Positions 5,923-13,009 are shown, counted from the stretch's first letter. The stretch is DNA of 24,458 bases from an uncultured Prevotella sp. (GCA_937874345.1 CALNBT010000047.1:1-24458), one strand, 5' to 3'. Numbers and translations are program-made. The notes: generated by a model not told the origin, from the sequence alone.

Positions 5923-8154
5923 ATGCAAATGATGATCACAATGGGTGGACACACCTACGATGTTAAGTATATGGAGTCCTTGAAATTCGCGCATGACTAT
6001 CTGAAGGGGTTGGGTGAAGCTGCCCGGCCCGGATGGGTTACATATGACGTGGAAACAACGGGGCTACATGTGAAGAAAGATGTACCGTTCTTGGGTGCTG
6101 TAGCATGGCACACAGCTAATCAGCGAATCGTGTTCGTATTTCCAACGAATCGATACAACCTTCAGCAACTCTTCAAGATGGCTGGCATGGTCGAATGGCT
6201 GTACGCTCATAACGCAGTGTATGAAATGCATATGAGCGCAAACATCCTTGGTGACGATGCTGTCCGTAAGGTACGTAACTGGGCTGATACGATGGGCCTT
6301 ATGCGTTTAGCGGTTGAAGCTGTGTCTGCTGGAGACGGTGGGGACAAGCTGGCACTGAAGACGTTCTCTGTCAAGTACATTGACAAGGATGCCAACCAGT
6401 ACGAAAAAGGTGTCAAGGCTGCACTGAAAGCAAAGGCATCTGCTAATCGTAAGATCCTCATTGCTATGCTTAAACCGCACAATTGGGGTATTACAGCATT
6501 TGAAGAAGCTGTCAACAAGGGTACATGCCCACCGGAAATATACCAAATATATGCGGATTGGGCACAATCGTACCCGGAACCGACCTATCAGGACGTTCCA
6601 ATGGACATCATGCTGCCGTATGTAGCGACTGACGTTATCTTGACCGACTTGGCGGTTGAAATGCTGCTGCCGAATGTTCAGCACAAGCAGCAATGGCCTG
6701 TGGCTGTGCGTGAGTTCAAGAACCTAAACAGCACGTTTAAAATGACCCGTGTAGGCTTCAGGATGGACCGGGAATATCTGACTGAGTGCGGCATCAAAAT
6801 GGATGAGTACATCACAGGGCTTCAGCAAGAGATGCATGAACTGGCTGGTCGGGAATTCACTGTAGGTCAGCATCAAGTCATCAAAGACATTTATGAAGAA
6901 CGTCTTGGCTACAGACCGGAATCTACAGACAAGCAGTTCCTGAAGAAGCTGGTTGATGAGCGGGATGACCGTCTTGCCAAGTTGATCGGGAAGCTTCGCG
7001 GTCTGGAGAAATGGAACAGTACGTATCTGCGGAAGCATTTACAGGAATCAGAGTACGATGGACGATTCTACGCAGGTATCAACCAGTTCAACCCGGTTAC
7101 AGGACGGTCATCTGGTGACTTCCAGCAGATGCCACGCGAACCAATGCTGACAATTGAAGGTGTAATGCAGAAGAAAGCGAACAGCGGTGCATGGACACCG
7201 GGCAAGAACGGCTGTGATCCTGAACAGGAGTTATACAACCCACGCCGGGCCGTACTTAATGACACTGACGGATCAAAGCTGTTTTTCCTTGACTTTGCCC
7301 AAGAGGAACTTCGGTTCCAAGCAGCGTTTACCATTCCGCTTGGTGGAGACTTGAATCTGTGCCGTGCGTACATGCCGTTCAAGTGTGCTCATTATGAAAC
7401 TGGTGAGTTGTATGACTTCAGCACACAGGAAAGTAGAACACACTGGTCTGAAATGCGTGAGGGTGCCCCGGACAAGCACTGGGAGAAGCTATTGGAGGAA
7501 GGTTGGTCCGCTTGGATCGTGCCTGAAACCAAAAAGCCGTGGGTTCCTACGGATGTCCATGGATCTACAGCCCGCGAAGCCATGAAGTTAATGGGCTTTG
7601 ACCCGGATGCTGTAGCCAAAGAGGTTTACAAGTACTGGCGTTCCATTGGTAAGACGTACAACTTCATGAAGACCTATGGTGGCGGTCCTAAAAAGTCTGC
7701 TGAGGTATTGGAAATCACCGTTGAAGAATGTACGATGATTGATGAAGGTTTTGTCAAGTCCTTCCCGGTCATCATGGATTACCAGAACGCCATTATCAAT
7801 ACATTCTACAAGCAAGGGTACATCACCAACCTGTACGGCAGACGGTACTACCTGTCAGATCAGCGCAAGTTCTACAAGGGTGCTAACTACATGATTCAAG
7901 GCTCCTGTGCGGACGATCTGAAGACTAAAATCTTGCTTATAGATGAGTACTTAGAGTCCAATGGATTCCGCAGTCAGATCCTGATGCCTGTACATGATGA
8001 GTTAATCTTCAAAATCTTCGATGATGAACAACACATCGTACCACATCTATGTGAAATCCTTATGCATGCTCCGAACCTGCTTGTCCCATTGGTTGTGGAG
8101 CCTGACTATACTGAAACAAACTGGTTTGAAAAGACTGCATTCGTTGCAGCATAA
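5923..8154 (+). CDS. Family A DNA polymerase with 3'-5' exonuclease
   Basis: This 743-residue protein lacks a 5'-3' exonuclease domain, like T7 polymerase (704 residues). The exonuclease motifs are DVETTG (D42, E44), HNAVYE (N97, E101) and YVATD (Y233, D237). The polymerase motifs are A, LDFAQEELR (D457); B, RSIGKTYNFMKTYG (R573, K577, F581, Y585); and C, PVHDE (H691, D692). Phenylalanine at 581 is at the place of E. coli Pol I F762, which disfavours dideoxynucleotides. At exonuclease motif II the usual Asp is Glu, a conservative change. The start follows AAAGGGGATAGGG and is 4 bases after the primase-helicase stop, so the two replisome proteins are translationally adjacent. This is the phage replicative polymerase. 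Confidence 0.95.
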   Translation: MQMMITMGGHTYDVKYMESLKFAHDYLKGLGEAARPGWVTYDVETTGLHVKKDVPFLGAVAWHTANQRIVFVFPTNRYNLQQLFKMAGMVEWLYAHNAVYEMHMSANILGDDAVRKVRNWADTMGLMRLAVEAVSAGDGGDKLALKTFSVKYIDKDANQYEKGVKAALKAKASANRKILIAMLKPHNWGITAFEEAVNKGTCPPEIYQIYADWAQSYPEPTYQDVPMDIMLPYVATDVILTDLAVEMLLPNVQHKQQWPVAVREFKNLNSTFKMTRVGFRMDREYLTECGIKMDEYITGLQQEMHELAGREFTVGQHQVIKDIYEERLGYRPESTDKQFLKKLVDERDDRLAKLIGKLRGLEKWNSTYLRKHLQESEYDGRFYAGINQFNPVTGRSSGDFQQMPREPMLTIEGVMQKKANSGAWTPGKNGCDPEQELYNPRRAVLNDTDGSKLFFLDFAQEELRFQAAFTIPLGGDLNLCRAYMPFKCAHYETGELYDFSTQESRTHWSEMREGAPDKHWEKLLEEGWSAWIVPETKKPWVPTDVHGSTAREAMKLMGFDPDAVAKEVYKYWRSIGKTYNFMKTYGGGPKKSAEVLEITVEECTMIDEGFVKSFPVIMDYQNAIINTFYKQGYITNLYGRRYYLSDQRKFYKGANYMIQGSCADDLKTKILLIDEYLESNGFRSQILMPVHDELIFKIFDDEQHIVPHLCEILMHAPNLLVPLVVEPDYTETNWFEKTAFVAA

Positions 8155-8172
8155 ACTAAAGGAGGAATTTAT

Positions 8173-8637
8173 ATGTCTAAAGTTACAAAGATCAAAATCG
8201 TGGTTAATCCGGGTGGCACTATGCCGAAGAAAGGTACTGAAGGAGCAGCGGGGTACGATCTGTACAGCCCGGTTGACTTCACGGTTCCAGCATCACAGAC
8301 TGTCCGGGGCACTGCTGCTGTAGCAATCGGACGTTTCCAAGTGGACACACTGGTAGCAATTCAGGTTCCGGTGAATATGGTAGGTAATGTGAAAGGCCGT
8401 TCCGGTCTTGCGTTCAACCAAGGTATGGACGCATTCAGCGGTACAATCGATTCCGACTTTACAGGAACCGTCAAAGTTTTGTTGTATAATTTCACTGGTA
8501 GACCCATAGACTTCAAGAAAGGTGATAGAATAGGCCAGATCGTATTCGAATATGCGCCTGCTGTCGAATTGGAAGAGACAGATAAGCTGGATGAAACAGT
8601 GCGCGGCGAGGGCGGTCTTGGTCACACAGGAGCGTGA
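8173..8637 (+). CDS. dut: dUTP diphosphatase (trimeric dUTPase)
   Basis: The 154-residue protein has all five dUTPase motifs in order: GAAGYDLY (1), GRSGLA (2), GTIDSDFTG (3), KGDRIGQIVF (4) and RGEGGLGHTG (5). The enzyme hydrolyses dUTP to dUMP and pyrophosphate, which keeps uracil out of phage DNA and supplies dUMP for dTTP synthesis. Motif 5 supplies the glycine-rich lid that closes over the neighbouring subunit's active site in the homotrimer; here its usual aromatic (GFGST) is leucine (GLGHT), a mild variation. Length is normal for the trimeric class. It follows the polymerase by 18 bases with AAAGGAGGAA upstream of its ATG. Confidence 0.95.
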   Translation: MSKVTKIKIVVNPGGTMPKKGTEGAAGYDLYSPVDFTVPASQTVRGTAAVAIGRFQVDTLVAIQVPVNMVGNVKGRSGLAFNQGMDAFSGTIDSDFTGTVKVLLYNFTGRPIDFKKGDRIGQIVFEYAPAVELEETDKLDETVRGEGGLGHTGA

Positions 8638-8643
8638 TGCTTT

Positions 8644-8811
8644 GTGCAAGGATTGTTGATTATTATCTGGATCATAGCTATTGGGGCATTGGTTGTGACA
8701 GCTACTGATAGAGAAAGAGAAAAACCGAATGGCTGGGTTACTACCTTCAGCTTCATTGGAATAGCGTTGCTGGTGTATCTTGGTGGCGCTGCACTATACG
8801 CATTGTTTTGA
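8644..8811 (+). CDS. Small two-helix membrane protein
   Basis: A 55-residue frame starts at GTG 8644, six bases after the dUTPase stop, with AGGAG (8628-8632 area) inside the dUTPase end about 11 bases upstream, a slightly long spacing. Two hydrophobic helices are evident: residues 3-20 (GLLIIIWIIAIGALVVTA) and about 36-54, separated by a charged loop DREREKPNG. The topology would suit a small holin-like or superinfection-exclusion type protein. A holin gene already exists in the lysis cassette and this one lies in the replication operon, so no role is assigned. It is the last gene before the convergent terminator. Confidence 0.6.
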   Translation: MQGLLIIIWIIAIGALVVTATDREREKPNGWVTTFSFIGIALLVYLGGAALYALF

Positions 8812-8815
8812 AGAA

Positions 8816-8843
8816 GCCCCGGCCTATGCGCCGGGGTCTTTTT
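8816..8843. terminator. Bidirectional terminator between convergent operons
   Basis: CCCCGGC (8817-8823) and GCCGGGG (8830-8836) form a 7-bp stem with a six-base loop, followed by TCTTTTT on the plus strand. On the minus strand the same stem is followed by CTTCTTC, so it can serve both transcripts. The stop codon of the minus-strand gene (8824-8826) is in the loop, so the hairpin also encodes that protein's last residues. Confidence 0.85.
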
Positions 8844-9372
8844 GTAGTTGGTGGACTGCGAAGCCTTTGGGGTGGGTGACATTATACTTATAGTTGCTGA
8901 CGATACACATTTCCCGGCACTTGTGGCGACCTTGCGTGTAGGACTCCACGAATCGGTCTACCTTATCCTGCATTTTCTTCTGGCTGATTGTGGTTCGCTG
9001 GTACTCAATAAGAATGTGCCTATCCTTAAAGACCATGTAGGCATCCGGTCTGTAGGATTCGCAGATATTTGGCTCAATCTCGAAGGTGGTAGGCTTGCCA
9101 AACTGAAGGTAGATGTCCGCGAGTCCCAAGAAATGCTCCAGCTTTGATGACTGGTGGTGCATTTTCGCCGGGTTAGGCATGTAAAGGTACGGACGGTCAC
9201 GGCGCTGAGGAATCTGAAGGATATAACCATCCCGCTCAAGCCTTTTTAGAACGCGATTTGCTGTTTGCGTTGCGCTTTTTAGGTTTGGGAAGATCATCTT
9301 CTCCACTTGACAACGGTTCAAAACCCTGAAGTGGTTCAAAACTTTCAACAACATCCCGTCTCTTGGAGTCAT
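8824..9372 (-). CDS. Replication-relaxation-like protein (winged helix + degenerate PD-(D/E)XK)
   Basis: The frame opens at GTG 9381, but AAGGAG lies only 1 base before that GTG and 10 bases before the in-frame ATG at 9372, so ATG 9372 (182 residues) is preferred. Residues about 5-60 form a winged helix (SATQTANRVLKRLERDGYILQ). The C-terminal half has a nuclease-like core with ESYRPDAYMV (D110) and ILIEYQRT (E123, Q125), with Gln where active enzymes have Lys. This arrangement matches the replication-relaxation family of Firmicute plasmids and mobile elements, which is often encoded next to FtsK/HerA-type ATPases, as it is here. It probably recognises a DNA site and loads or guides the translocase. 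It overlaps the translocase gene by 137 bases. Confidence 0.72.
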   Translation of the reverse strand: MTPRDGMLLKVLNHFRVLNRCQVEKMIFPNLKSATQTANRVLKRLERDGYILQIPQRRDRPYLYMPNPAKMHHQSSKLEHFLGLADIYLQFGKPTTFEIEPNICESYRPDAYMVFKDRHILIEYQRTTISQKKMQDKVDRFVESYTQGRHKCREMCIVSNYKYNVTHPKGFAVHQLQKDPGA

Positions 9373-10477
9373 TAGACTCACGCTCCTTCACATATGGTCT
9401 AAGCATATCCTTTGAATCCAAGGTGCTGAGGAATGGAACCTGCACCACTTCAGGAAATCCGTCCAGCAGCACGGCCCGGCCTTGTACCTTGCCAAGTCGG
9501 TAAGCGTCTGGAATATCAAGTACAACCTTGCTGTTTGCTTCGTCCATCGTAGTGAAGCAGACACGTGTTGTCAGATTGGCTTTGATCCGTGCTTTCAGTA
9601 CCGTCTGTGCGTCTGGACGCTGACTGGCAATGAGGATATGCATATCCACGTACCCAGCGGTTTCCACCAAGCGTTCCACACACTTCTGAATGTCTGGGTT
9701 ATCGGCAAACCGTCCATACTCATCAATTACCACAAAGTACGGTGGGTATGCTGAAGCTTCATCGGAATGTTTCTGTCTGAATTCCTTCATGTCAATGCAA
9801 TCATTGTGCTGCTTCAGCAGATTTTTACGCATTTCAGACTCCCTGACAGCTTCCATCAGCGATTCATAGGCTTCTTCTTGCGTTTCAGCAATGTCTACTT
9901 GTGGGATATTCTGGAACATGTGTACATCATTAACTTTATTGTCTATTAACTTCAACCGGATATTGCCTTTTGTACCTGTGATAAGCAAGGTAGCTATCAA
10001 ACGCAGCAGTGCTGTTTTGCCCATCCGGGTAGCACCGCCAAGCAGCATGTGGCAACTGGTTTCCTCATTGAAGTCAATGTACCGGGTACCGAACGGTGAG
10101 TACAGCGGGATTCTAAGTGGCTGTAGCGGCTCCAAACGGTTGAAGGGCATGTTAGCCTTGAACTGACTGAAACCGAAGTCTAGACGGCAACGTGGGCCGC
10201 CTGAGTACACAAAGTGAACGTGTGAACTGGTTACCTGTTCAAATCCGGGCACATGGTCTTGGATCTTGTCGGCTGTCATGTTGTAGGGCAGAAGCAATTC
10301 CATACTGTAGACGTGGGTACTGCGGCGATGAACCCGTGTGACCCGGACACCATCCAGTTTGTTCGCTTCCAGATACTTGCGTACGATGATCTTCAGGTGA
10401 TTATTCGGCATGTTGCGGTGTAACCCAATGGCTGAAGTAGCAATCATTGCGGCACCTGCGGCTGATAGGATAAACAT
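9236..10477 (-). CDS. FtsK/SpoIIIE-like DNA translocase ATPase
   Basis: This encodes 413 residues. A hydrophobic N-terminus (residues 1-19) could be a single membrane anchor. The motor has Walker A GGATRMGKT (147-155), Walker B FVVIDE (248-253) and an FtsK-type strand ILIASQRPDA (281-290) followed by RIKANLTTRVCF. It is about half the length of FtsK or SpoIIIE: the four-helix membrane domain and the gamma DNA-reading domain are missing. Residues ~369-413 are a charged, lysine/serine-rich tail overprinted by the next gene. Such short translocases occur in conjugative elements and some Bacillus podoviruses. It may pump phage or host DNA or keep DNA moving into a compartment such as a forespore. 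It starts after AAAGGAGTG and is read divergently from the resolvase operon. Confidence 0.85.
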   Translation of the reverse strand: MFILSAAGAAMIATSAIGLHRNMPNNHLKIIVRKYLEANKLDGVRVTRVHRRSTHVYSMELLLPYNMTADKIQDHVPGFEQVTSSHVHFVYSGGPRCRLDFGFSQFKANMPFNRLEPLQPLRIPLYSPFGTRYIDFNEETSCHMLLGGATRMGKTALLRLIATLLITGTKGNIRLKLIDNKVNDVHMFQNIPQVDIAETQEEAYESLMEAVRESEMRKNLLKQHNDCIDMKEFRQKHSDEASAYPPYFVVIDEYGRFADNPDIQKCVERLVETAGYVDMHILIASQRPDAQTVLKARIKANLTTRVCFTTMDEANSKVVLDIPDAYRLGKVQGRAVLLDGFPEVVQVPFLSTLDSKDMLRPYVKERESNDSKRRDVVESFEPLQGFEPLSSGEDDLPKPKKRNANSKSRSKKA

Positions 10478-10506
10478 TGTTCATCACTCCTTTACTACAG
10501 CTTACG

Positions 10507-10518
10507 CAGATATATCTG
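10507..10518. promoter_or_regulatory. 12-bp palindrome in divergent intergenic region
   Basis: CAGATATATCTG is a perfect 12-base palindrome 30 bases upstream of the FtsK-like start and 20 bases upstream of the resolvase promoter -35. Its position suits an operator controlling one or both divergent transcripts, but it is AT-rich and short, so chance is possible. No convincing minus-strand promoter was identified beside it. Confidence 0.3.
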
Positions 10519-10537
10519 ATGATATACCTAAAAAGTT

Positions 10538-10566
10538 TTGACGTTTTACGTTTAACGTGATACGAT
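10538..10566 (+). promoter_or_regulatory. Promoter for resolvase operon with ACGT repeats
   Basis: The -35 TTGACG (10538-10543) and -10 TACGAT (10561-10566) have the ideal 17-base spacing, upstream of the resolvase gene. The interval contains three ACGT units seven bases apart (10541-10558), and CGTTTTACGT is shared with the promoter at 2319-2348. Just downstream, ACAAGCATTAAG (10567-10578) recurs exactly at 2927-2938. Confidence 0.7.
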
Positions 10567-10590
10567 ACAAGCATTAAGGGAGGTTTTACC

Positions 10591-11076
10591 ATGAGAATCT
10601 TAGCGATTGATCCTTCGGGAAATTACTCAGACAGAGAGGGTAAAGGGGTATCAGGGTGGGCGTTCTTCAAAGATGGTGAGTTAAAGGATTTTGGCAGAAT
10701 CGAAGCTGAAAGATTTGACACGCTGGAGGACTACTGGCATGAGCATGAAGTTATGATGGATGATTACCCGGTGGACTTATACGTATGCGAATCGTACAAG
10801 CTGCAACCTTCAAAAGCTGGAGCACAGAGTTACAGCAGCTTGGAGACTCCACAACTTATTGGGTTCATGCGTATGATGGCGTGGACTGTGAGCACACCAT
10901 TCATCCTGCAAGACCCATCTATCAAGCAACGCTTCACGGACACTGTGCTGGTCAATACTGGAGTGGCTACGAAGAAGGGCCGCAACCATCTGATCAACGG
11001 CAAGCCGTCCGTAATTCATGAGAGGGACGCAATCAGGCACGGTCTGTACTACTTGCGTTACGGGTCTAAGAAATGA
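10591..11076 (+). CDS. RuvC-like Holliday junction resolvase
   Basis: This 161-residue protein has an RNase H-like fold. The first strand carries the catalytic Asp (RILAIDPSG, D7) followed by a SGWAFF strand. The second acidic residue is in DLYVCES (E67), and the C-terminal helix has HERDAIRHGLYYL (H143, E144, D146). This fits RuvC-type resolvases that cut four-way junctions symmetrically as dimers; phages use them to debranch replicated DNA before packaging. It is the first gene of a plus-strand operon with a strong promoter upstream and GGGAGG before its ATG. It shares a promoter element with the ssDNA-binding gene, which suggests expression with the replication genes. Confidence 0.85.
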   Translation: MRILAIDPSGNYSDREGKGVSGWAFFKDGELKDFGRIEAERFDTLEDYWHEHEVMMDDYPVDLYVCESYKLQPSKAGAQSYSSLETPQLIGFMRMMAWTVSTPFILQDPSIKQRFTDTVLVNTGVATKKGRNHLINGKPSVIHERDAIRHGLYYLRYGSKK

Positions 11077-11090
11077 AGGAGATGTCCATT

Positions 11091-11252
11091 ATGGTGACTG
11101 CCCACTCTGACAGGGAAATGGACAAGCTTATCGAGGACAGAAAGAAGCAAGGGTATTCACTAAAAAAGCGTGGACACCACTTCACTGGTTGGGAGACACG
11201 CAAATATTTTGCAGTTATGTATAAAGAGGAGGAAGTTACAAATGCCAACTAA
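11091..11252 (+). CDS. Small basic protein of unknown function (53 residues)
   Basis: Two in-frame ATGs occur, at 11082 and 11091. AAGGAG ends at 11081, directly against the first, so the second ATG with 9-base spacing is chosen, giving 53 residues. The sequence is charged throughout, with a basic helix (DKLIEDRKKQGYSLKKRG) and then HHFTGWETRKYFAVMYKEEE, which looks like a small alpha-beta fold with aromatic residues. It overlaps the following DUF3310 gene by 11 bases, so the two are probably translationally coupled. I recognise no family. It occupies the short gap that would otherwise separate the resolvase and DUF3310 genes. Confidence 0.65.
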   Translation: MVTAHSDREMDKLIEDRKKQGYSLKKRGHHFTGWETRKYFAVMYKEEEVTNAN

Positions 11253-11667
11253 ATTTATCCCAACACACATTGTAGATTTTGAAGGTCATCCACGTAACGG
11301 TCATACCTGTGAAGTATTGTTCATGACCGGGGGTTCTTCGTATGGTGATGGTGTTTATCAAGTAAGATTCAGTGACGATGCTTTGTTCGCATTGCCTACC
11401 AAACATGTGCCAAGAATTCAAAACCCAGAATCACCTAATCGCAACTACAAACCCGATCACTACCACAGCGGCGGGGTTGATCCGTGGCAGTTCATCGAAG
11501 CGAACATGAATTCGCAGCAGGCTATAGGGTTCCACTTGGGTAATGTGCTGAAGTATGTAGCGCGGCATGAGAAGAAGAACGGGCTGGAGGACTTGAAGAA
11601 AGCGCTTGACAGCTTGAGAGAGGGGATCAGGCTCTATGAAAAACAACAATCCGAAACCGATTCCTGA
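11242..11667 (+). CDS. DUF3310-domain protein with N-terminal beta domain
   Basis: The frame opens at 11170, but GAGGAGG at 11226-11232 points to ATG 11242, giving 141 residues. The C-terminal part (about 70-130) fits DUF3310: PDHYHSGGVDPWQFIE, then GFHLGNVLKYVARHEKKNG and DLKKALDSLREGI. This is a small helical domain frequent in phages and sometimes annotated as nucleotide kinase-like, with no established activity that I know of. The N-terminal ~60 residues (IVDFEGHPRNGHTCEVLFM and GVYQVRFSDDALFALP) look like a small beta barrel of unknown role. It lies in the resolvase operon and its last 32 bases overlap the next gene. Confidence 0.75.
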   Translation: MPTKFIPTHIVDFEGHPRNGHTCEVLFMTGGSSYGDGVYQVRFSDDALFALPTKHVPRIQNPESPNRNYKPDHYHSGGVDPWQFIEANMNSQQAIGFHLGNVLKYVARHEKKNGLEDLKKALDSLREGIRLYEKQQSETDS

Positions 11668-11818
11668 AATATACTTCAAAAGGGCAGCGCGGGTGGGTGT
11701 CAGCCCCACCTTGCTGCGTATGCGTGTTCAGCAACTTAACTGGACATACAAAGATGCGTCAACCCGACCACCAAATTGGAAGCCGTATAAGAAAAGAAGA
11801 CCGAAGCCAGTTGTTTAG
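11636..11818 (+). CDS. Small basic helix-turn-helix-like protein (60 residues)
   Basis: The 60-residue protein starts inside the DUF3310 gene with a GAGAGGGG site upstream of the ATG. The central part, EIYFKRAARVGVSPTLLRMR followed by VQQLNWTYKDASTRPP, follows a pattern seen in many small phage DNA-binding proteins, where a helix-turn-helix (AxxxGVSxxTLxxRV) is followed by W-x(4)-A-x(3)-P. The C-terminus is very basic (KPYKKRRPKP). It could regulate the operon, but this is inference. Its stop codon lies within the shared terminator hairpin. Confidence 0.68.
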   Translation: MKNNNPKPIPEIYFKRAARVGVSPTLLRMRVQQLNWTYKDASTRPPNWKPYKKRRPKPVV

Positions 11819-11834
11819 GCTCCGGTCTTTTGCT
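11799..11834. terminator. Bidirectional terminator between resolvase operon and late operon
   Basis: GACCGAAGCC (11799-11808) pairs with GGCTCCGGTC (11818-11827) with one A-C mismatch and a nine-base loop. CTTTTGCTTT follows on the plus strand and CTTCTTTTCTT on the minus strand. It serves both the resolvase operon and the end of the late operon after the holin gene. Confidence 0.82.
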
Positions 11835-12041
11835 TTAATTATCCGTATCAGAGTCATTGCGGTTCTTGTCAACTACAGCTTCAGCAAGCATGTACACTAC
11901 ACAAGCACCTACAGCAGCGATGATTCCTGTGATCTTCACTGTATCAGCTTCCCCGGCACCAAACGCTGCAAGCACAGCGACTGCCAACGCCGCAAGCAAA
12001 CTCCAAAACTTGCGGCTTCCTAATTTCTGTTTCCAGTTCAT
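11835..12041 (-). CDS. Holin
   Basis: This 68-residue protein has two hydrophobic helices (about 12-29 and 36-54), a short basic N-terminus (MNWKQKLGSRKFW) and a charged C-terminal tail (DKNRNDSDTDN). The opening NWKxxLxxxxFW and the overall length match holins of Gram-positive phages of the phi LC3/Bacillus type. Holins accumulate in the cell membrane and form holes on schedule, releasing the endolysin. The ATG overlaps the endolysin stop in an ATGA junction, and its ribosome site (AAGGAGGGTGATT) lies in the endolysin gene, so it is translationally coupled and sits immediately downstream of the endolysin, the reverse of the usual holin-then-endolysin order. Confidence 0.85.
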   Translation of the reverse strand: MNWKQKLGSRKFWSLLAALAVAVLAAFGAGEADTVKITGIIAAVGACVVYMLAEAVVDKNRNDSDTDN

Positions 12042-12820
12042 TTGGAATCACCCTCCTTTGCTTTAGCTATCAACACTTTAAACGCTGAGTCGTACAGCCC
12101 CATGTTGTACAGCATCTGAATCATATTCAGTTCGGCTTTAGACTTATCATTGCTTGTCGTGATCGCTCCTGCTGCCTTGGCTGCGATGACGGCTGCTTCG
12201 TATGCTTTGGGTACTGTCTGGTTAGACTCAATGTTAACGCGCTTATTCAGTGCGCTAACTGCGTCTGTGAGCGTGGCTACTTTTTGCTCCAGTTCGTAAA
12301 TCCGTTTCTCATCCACAGGTAACACCTCCAGTGCTTTAATTTTGTCAATGACAGCTTTTTCTTGTGCTGCGGTTGGCCTACGTCCTGCCTGAAGTTGGTC
12401 AATGTTCAGACCGAACATCATTTCAAAGTGTGGGTAGTCTTTGAAGCTTGTCCAATCTCCACCCCACGCGAAGCCAAGAGTCTTGGCATGAGTCACAACG
12501 TCAATCCAGTCTGCGATGCTGTTACCATCTGTATCAGCTTTCATATCATAGCCTGACTTAATGAGTACAAAATCAATAGCTAGTCCATAGTTATGATTGG
12601 ACCGTCCCGGCCTTGCGTTCGTGACGATATTGCCGGGAGTGGTCCGTCCTTGATTAAACAGCACTTGCTGTTCTGCTGGAGAACGATACCCTGAAACAAT
12701 GCGAATTTCTATCCCCTGATTGTAGCAGCGTTCAATCAACTTCTCAGATGCAATTTTAACTGCTGGATTCAACCATGCCGTCTGGCCTGAAGACTTATGA
12801 AGCAGTCCTTGAAGCGTCAT
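12038..12820 (-). CDS. Endolysin, M15-family L-Ala-D-Glu/D-Ala peptidase
   Basis: This 260-residue protein has an N-terminal M15 (VanY/CwlK/Ply500-like) zinc peptidase: SGYRSPAEQ (43-51), the zinc motif SNHNYGLAIDF (H76, D83) and DYPHFE with catalytic Asp128 and third ligand His131. It cleaves peptide cross-bridges or stem peptides of peptidoglycan, most likely L-Ala-D-Glu as in CwlK-like enzymes. Residues about 170-197 form a coiled coil (ELEQKVATLTDAVSALNKRV). The rest (about 203-248) is a helical segment (AYEAAVIAAKAAGAI, then KAELNMIQMLYNMGLYD) that resembles the S-layer-like repeat used by some endolysins to bind the wall. No signal peptide is evident, so release should depend on the holin. 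The ATG is 7 bases after the upstream gene, whose end carries GGGGAGG. Confidence 0.88.
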   Translation of the reverse strand: MTLQGLLHKSSGQTAWLNPAVKIASEKLIERCYNQGIEIRIVSGYRSPAEQQVLFNQGRTTPGNIVTNARPGRSNHNYGLAIDFVLIKSGYDMKADTDGNSIADWIDVVTHAKTLGFAWGGDWTSFKDYPHFEMMFGLNIDQLQAGRRPTAAQEKAVIDKIKALEVLPVDEKRIYELEQKVATLTDAVSALNKRVNIESNQTVPKAYEAAVIAAKAAGAITTSNDKSKAELNMIQMLYNMGLYDSAFKVLIAKAKEGDSK

Positions 12821-12827
12821 CGTCTTG

Positions 12828-13004
12828 TTACCTCCCCTTAATGTCTTGTATTACCTTTGAATTGAGCGCATCATGAATTTTTGCTGTAGTATTCGTGTAT
12901 CGCTCAACGGTCATGTTGACACTTCGGGTAGATTGATTAAGACTCTTTTCGATATGGTCACGATGACGCCGGGGGATTAACTTTCTCAAAAAGTTATCCA
13001 ACAT
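12828..13004 (-). CDS. Small lysis-cassette protein of unknown function (58 residues)
   Basis: A 58-residue frame lies exactly between the 100-residue membrane protein (5-base gap) and the endolysin (7-base gap), with GGGGAGG before its ATG. The N-terminus is basic and amphipathic (FLRKLIPRRHRDHIEK). The rest is polar and helical, with NQSTRSVNMTVERYTNTT then AKIHDALNSK. There is no transmembrane segment. Its position between a membrane/coiled-coil protein and the lytic enzyme suggests a lysis or tail-tip role, but I recognise no family and infer nothing firmer. Confidence 0.68.
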   Translation of the reverse strand: MLDNFLRKLIPRRHRDHIEKSLNQSTRSVNMTVERYTNTTAKIHDALNSKVIQDIKGR

Positions 13005-13009
13005 AGTAG

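Noticed and set aside
10478..10537. Minus-strand sigma-A promoter for the FtsK-like gene
   Set aside because: AT-rich -10-like strings exist (TATCAT, TATATC), but none has an acceptable -35 at 16-18 bases.
11170..11241. 24-residue N-terminal extension of the DUF3310 protein
   Set aside because: GAGGAGG at 11226-11232 is placed for ATG 11242, and the extension overlaps the 53-residue gene in another frame.
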